DNA from: JAAYYM01 sp964631375
GTDB taxonomy: Bacteria > Bacillota > Clostridia > Lachnospirales > Lachnospiraceae
NCBI GenBank assembly: GCA_964631375.1
Contig: CAZVYQ010000005.1
Location: 25,740 to 89,739 of the forward strand
Direction of reading: 5' to 3'
DNA: 64,000 nt
The position numbers were made by a program, and so were the translations under genes. Positions 60,633-64,000 of this stretch are shown piece after piece. The notes below the pieces were generated by a model. The model made no database searches. It saw nothing but the letters and a program-made list of their open reading frames with translations, and had not been told where the DNA came from. The number at the start of each line of letters is the position of its first letter. Position 1 is the first letter of the stretch.

Positions 60633-63359
60633 CTATAAGTTAATCAGTCTCGAGATTGTTTCATACAGTACATTTGCCTCGATCGGTTTGGACAGATGTG
60701 CATTCATTCCTGCTTTCTCAGAAATCCGCTCATCCTCTGTAAATACATCTGCCGTCAGTGCTATGATCGGTACGGTCTGTGCATCAGGACGGTCAAGTTT
60801 TCTGATTGCTTTGGTTGCAGTATATCCATCCATGACAGGCATACGGATATCCATCAGGATCACTTGATAGTATCCCGGCTCCGATTGCTCGAACTTCTCC
60901 AAACCAACCTCTCCATTCTCTGCCTCCTCCACAATGCACTCCTTGTGATCTAGCAGCATCGCAACAATCTCTGCATTCAATGGATTGTCCTCACATAGCA
61001 GCACATGCAGTCCTTTTAGATCAGCCTGTATATGTCGTGCTTCTTCCTGTTTGACAGCCTCTGTGCAGATCGTAATTGGAAGTTCTATGGTAAAGGTAGT
61101 CCCGCGTCCCTGCTCGCTTTCCAATGTAATAGAACCATTCATCAATTCTACGATCTTCTTCACAATGGATAAACCCAGTCCGGTTCCCTGATTATTTTCT
61201 CTGACGTGTTCATTGTTCTCCTGTACGAAGCTGTCAAATGCATGCGGAATAAACTCCTTGCTCATCCCGATCCCATTATCACGAACGATAAACCTTCTTT
61301 GCTCAACATGATCCTCGAGTACAGCAACTGACTCTGTCAGAAATTCGATTTGTCCTCCCGGTTCGGTAAATTTAACGGCATTGGACAACAGATTCATAAA
61401 GATCTGATTAAATCTCACCTTATCAGTCATGATCCATTTGACATCAGAGGTTTGGAACCTCACAATAAAATCAATATTCTTTCGTTTACATTCCTCACTG
61501 ATCACATCATTCACAAGTTCCAGAAACTCTTTGGAGGAATATGGAGCTTCGTTCAGCACCATCTTATTCTGCTCGATCTTTGACATATCCAGGACATCAT
61601 TGATGATACCCAGCAGATACTCTCCTGAAAAATGTATTTTCTCGAGATATGCTCTCTGCTGCTCCTTTGTGGCCTTTGCCATGATCTCCTGTCCTGAAAA
61701 TGAAAGAATCGCATTTAACGGCGTCCTCATATCATGACTCATCCTCGACAGAAATTCGCTCTTTGCCTGATTGGCACGATTTGCATCGTCCACTGCATCT
61801 TGCAGAACATGCTTCTGACGCTGCTCCTCCTCATACAGATCTGTAATGTCACGACGAATCATGATGATCTCGCGATGTGTCTCATCAAGATAGAATGCTC
61901 TGATCTTCTTACGAAGAACCTTCCCTTTCGTATCCTTGATTCGGTAAATATGTTTGATGACATCCTCATGTTCCAGTGATTCGATAAGACTTGACAAGCC
62001 AAAGAACTCTTCACATGCTTTCTGATCCGATTCCAGTACTTCACGTTCAATCAGCTTTTTATAACGTTCGCTATAAACAAAGTCCTCATCTACGCTTACA
62101 TTAGAATGCTCCACATTAATCTGAGCAAAATGTGCGATCCCGGTCTCTGTATTGAGAACCGTCACAGACTCAAGCTCCTCATCCATGATCGCATTGATTG
62201 CCAGCTGATCCTTTCGCTGTACATCGATATCCTGATTAAAAATCATAGCTATGATATCACCCGAATGATAATGTTCTATGATCGTTGCCGTCGCTCTCGT
62301 CCATCGAACCCCTACCCCGGGCAGAACAGAACGAAATACCAACGAAACCGAAGACTCTCCCTGCTGATAACGCTTAATCAGTGCACTGGAAAATATCGTA
62401 CTGCGGACCTTCTCCCGATCCTCCTCAAATACACCCTCTAAAATGTGCTGCCGTATCGCCTCATTGATCTGATCGCCCGGCTTGATGTGCTGCCAATCCT
62501 GATATATGGAGTGATATTCCTCAAAGACTCCCTTTGTGATATTGATCTGATAATAGGAAATAGCATCCTTCATCATCTCCTTGCGAAGCTGTATCTCCCG
62601 TTCATAATGCAGTCGGTTTTCCTGCTCCACATCTGCATTCACGGAGAAACCGATCGCCGTTCTCCCGTCATACATATCATCCTGCAGCCTTGTATATATG
62701 ATATTCCGCCATTCAAACCTCTTGGTACTGTAGTTCATAACACGAACAGTACACTCACAAGATTCTGCATCCTGCTCCAGTTCTCGATACATATTCTCAA
62801 AAGCTTTTATATCATCCTTATGGATGCATTTTTGATCGACCAATATCTGCGTTACATTTTTGATGTTTCTCTGATACTCTGCCGGCGGATTTTCGCCAAC
62901 CACCTGCTTCACCTGTTTCGTATCGATGTCATATGTCCAAAAAAGCACCCTTCCTGTGGCAACAAACATAGCCAATGCCTCTTGCCTGGTTCTCAGCTGC
63001 AGCTGAACTCTCTTTAACTGATCTATATCCGAATAAAACACATACAGGACACACCTGTCATCCTCCCGTCCCGCTAACTTTGCCTTGACATTGACCCACT
63101 TATACCTGTTTTTTTTGCCCATGACACGTATATCCACAGCACAGAGTCTGTTGGTATCATCCAGCGTTCGCAATGTTTTTTGGATCATCTCCCGATCCTG
63201 TGGGAACACGGCATCCAACACAGAAAAACCTTGATAAATATCACGATCTTCTCTGGATACATTCATCAGATCATAATAGCCGTCGTTTAAAAAGACCTGT
63301 TCCAGTCTGCCGTCATCATAGTAATGATAAACACCCAGTCCTCCCGGTATATAATTCAT
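60633..63359 (-). CDS. PAS-containing hybrid histidine kinase, N terminus probably frameshifted
   Basis: A cytoplasmic sensor kinase with receiver. From the first ATG in the long frame there are 908 residues. Several PAS-like domains fill the first 510 residues, starting YIPGGLGVYHYYDDGRLEQV. HisKA has MSHDMRTPLNAILS near 540, HATPase_c has NLLSNAVKFTEPGG, DNGIGMSKE and GTGLGLSIVKKI. The C-terminal receiver has LLCEDNPLNAE and phospho-Asp in ILMDIRMPVMDG near 835. No output domain is seen. The ATG at 63359 has no SD and coding similarity continues upstream, so the true start is probably near 63529 in another frame. Confidence 0.88.
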   Translation of the reverse strand: MNYIPGGLGVYHYYDDGRLEQVFLNDGYYDLMNVSREDRDIYQGFSVLDAVFPQDREMIQKTLRTLDDTNRLCAVDIRVMGKKNRYKWVNVKAKLAGREDDRCVLYVFYSDIDQLKRVQLQLRTRQEALAMFVATGRVLFWTYDIDTKQVKQVVGENPPAEYQRNIKNVTQILVDQKCIHKDDIKAFENMYRELEQDAESCECTVRVMNYSTKRFEWRNIIYTRLQDDMYDGRTAIGFSVNADVEQENRLHYEREIQLRKEMMKDAISYYQINITKGVFEEYHSIYQDWQHIKPGDQINEAIRQHILEGVFEEDREKVRSTIFSSALIKRYQQGESSVSLVFRSVLPGVGVRWTRATATIIEHYHSGDIIAMIFNQDIDVQRKDQLAINAIMDEELESVTVLNTETGIAHFAQINVEHSNVSVDEDFVYSERYKKLIEREVLESDQKACEEFFGLSSLIESLEHEDVIKHIYRIKDTKGKVLRKKIRAFYLDETHREIIMIRRDITDLYEEEQRQKHVLQDAVDDANRANQAKSEFLSRMSHDMRTPLNAILSFSGQEIMAKATKEQQRAYLEKIHFSGEYLLGIINDVLDMSKIEQNKMVLNEAPYSSKEFLELVNDVISEECKRKNIDFIVRFQTSDVKWIMTDKVRFNQIFMNLLSNAVKFTEPGGQIEFLTESVAVLEDHVEQRRFIVRDNGIGMSKEFIPHAFDSFVQENNEHVRENNQGTGLGLSIVKKIVELMNGSITLESEQGRGTTFTIELPITICTEAVKQEEARHIQADLKGLHVLLCEDNPLNAEIVAMLLDHKECIVEEAENGEVGLEKFEQSEPGYYQVILMDIRMPVMDGYTATKAIRKLDRPDAQTVPIIALTADVFTEDERISEKAGMNAHLSKPIEANVLYETISRLINL

Positions 63360-63529
63360 AATACCGGAAAACAGTTCATTTTCAATCTCCAGCTGCTGTA
63401 CATATTTGCTCTTTCTCTTTGATGTTGTATTAACTCTTCGTTCGATACTGCATTCCCCCTCGAATCATCTTGACGATACCTCATGAAACGGTCTTGAAAA
63501 CAACTCTGTATCATTGATCTGCATGACAT
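63360..63529 (-). pseudogene. Probable 5' part of the hybrid kinase gene, out of frame
   Basis: From the ATG at 63529 a frame runs through a charged helical stretch SNEELIQHQRERANMY. Immediately after (between 63398 and 63397) the frame of the main gene continues as QLEIENELFSGI. One added base there would make a continuous coiled linker into the first PAS domain. It may be a true frameshift mutation or a sequencing error. The ATG at 63529 is only 4 bp past the stop of the small upstream gene. Confidence 0.55.
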
Positions 63530-63533
63530 AATA

Positions 63534-63839
63534 CTATAACATCTGAAAAAAATACCATCTGTGACTCATGATGTTGTAACGAAGTTCCACAAGGTGTACT
63601 CTCTCGGGATCCTCCTCATCGGCTGTTCTGCAAATGTATTGGATCATCTTGATTCCGACATAATTAATATCCTTTTTGCTGATAATCTGCAGTACCTTGA
63701 TATAATGTATCAGATGCTCGTCGTCCTCAAATCGAAACCAACGTGGTGTAAACTCTCCCTGCGTACTGCATATATTATCAATCTGGATCGGAATGTTTCT
63801 GATGAAACTCCTATTTGCATTGTCCGAAAACTGTCCATT
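63534..63839 (-). CDS. Small protein of unknown function
   Basis: About 101 residues, mixed alpha/beta, no signal peptide or membrane helix. The start at 63839 (MNGQFSDNANRS) has GGAG 9 bp upstream. The C-terminal half (YVGIKMIQYICRTADEE then VELRYNIMSHRWYFF) looks like a compact folded domain. I do not recognise the family. It precedes the hybrid kinase with almost no gap, so the two may be coupled. A strong promoter with an internal palindrome suggests tight regulation. Confidence 0.65.
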   Translation of the reverse strand, partial: NGQFSDNANRSFIRNIPIQIDNICSTQGEFTPRWFRFEDDEHLIHYIKVLQIISKKDINYVGIKMIQYICRTADEEDPERVHLVELRYNIMSHRWYFFQML

Positions 63840-63889
63840 CATAATCATCATCTCCATTTACAAAGCACATAATAGATTCTTTTGCTTGT

Positions 63890-63918
63890 ATTATACAAAC
63901 ATACGTTCTGTTTGTAAA
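63890..63918 (-). promoter_or_regulatory. Promoter with palindromic operator for the small gene and hybrid kinase
   Basis: TTTACA (63913-63918) and TATAAT (63890-63895) with 17-bp spacing on the minus strand. The spacer lies within a perfect inverted repeat TACAAACA-N7-TGTTTGTA (63894-63916). Overlapping it, AAACATACGTTC (63898-63909 region) differs from the Gram-positive LexA half-site pattern GAAC-N4-GTTC at one base. Confidence 0.65.
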
Positions 63919-64000
63919 GGAGAAATTCATACCATTTCATTATACACTAAAATGTAATTTAAAATTCCAGTTGGCAAGAGTAAATTCCATATAGGTCGAA

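Overview
The window reads as a chromosomal segment of a spore-forming, low-to-mid-GC Firmicute, most likely a Lachnospiraceae (Clostridia) gut anaerobe. The reasons are a complete spoIIIAA-AH operon, a PolC-type replicase, the MEP isoprenoid genes dxr and ispG, a nusA-infB operon in Firmicute order, many hybrid sensor kinases, and a GH43 glycosidase. The genus cannot be fixed from the sequence alone. Almost everything lies on the minus strand, so genes are transcribed from high to low coordinates. The only plus-strand gene is the GH43 enzyme. Most starts given here were chosen from visible Shine-Dalgarno (SD) sequences. Family calls come from recognisable motifs, not from a database search.

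Region by region: (1) 1-7.0 kb: the 5' part of prfC, then deoB, then the spoIIIA sporulation operon behind a sigma-E-like promoter. (2) 7.1-11.1 kb: rpsO and pnp separated by a long hairpin, and an SH3-NlpC/P60 wall hydrolase behind a consensus promoter and a WalR-type box. (3) 11.1-23.1 kb: a phosphate island with two Na/Pi-cotransporter/PhoU-like genes, pstSCAB-phoU, a response regulator and sensor kinase, and an EAL-CBS-GGDEF protein. PHO-box-like repeats precede both pstS and the EAL-GGDEF gene. A 100-N assembly gap with identical 55-bp flanks falsely fuses the EAL-GGDEF gene to the downstream transporter. (4) 23.2-31.8 kb: rimP-nusA-rnpM(ylxR)-ylxQ-infB-rbfA-nrnA-truB-ribF. (5) 32-37.6 kb: a MATE transporter, an unassigned polytopic membrane protein, tRNA-Glu(CTC), and a TetR/FMN-binding/ferredoxin redox module. 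(6) 37.7-54.2 kb: pgdA-like deacetylase, bactofilin, pyrH, frr, uppS, cdsA, dxr, rseP, then a Ser/Thr kinase and an Ig-repeat membrane protein, then ispG and polC. (7) 54.2-64 kb: a STAS/anti-sigma/CPBP-protease trio, a ZIP transporter, two hybrid histidine kinases flanking the GH43 gene, and a small unknown gene with an operator-like promoter.

The clearest functional units are sporulation (spoIIIA), translation and RNA turnover (nusA-infB operon, rpsO-pnp), envelope synthesis (uppS-cdsA-dxr-rseP-ispG), and phosphate homeostasis. The less conventional material is: a 237-bp imperfect palindrome between pstS and pstC; a kinase/Ig-repeat pair inserted between rseP and ispG with its own upstream terminator and a 10-bp tandem repeat; the STAS-HATPase-CPBP trio without a sigma factor; and a hybrid kinase that seems to carry a one-base frameshift near its N terminus.
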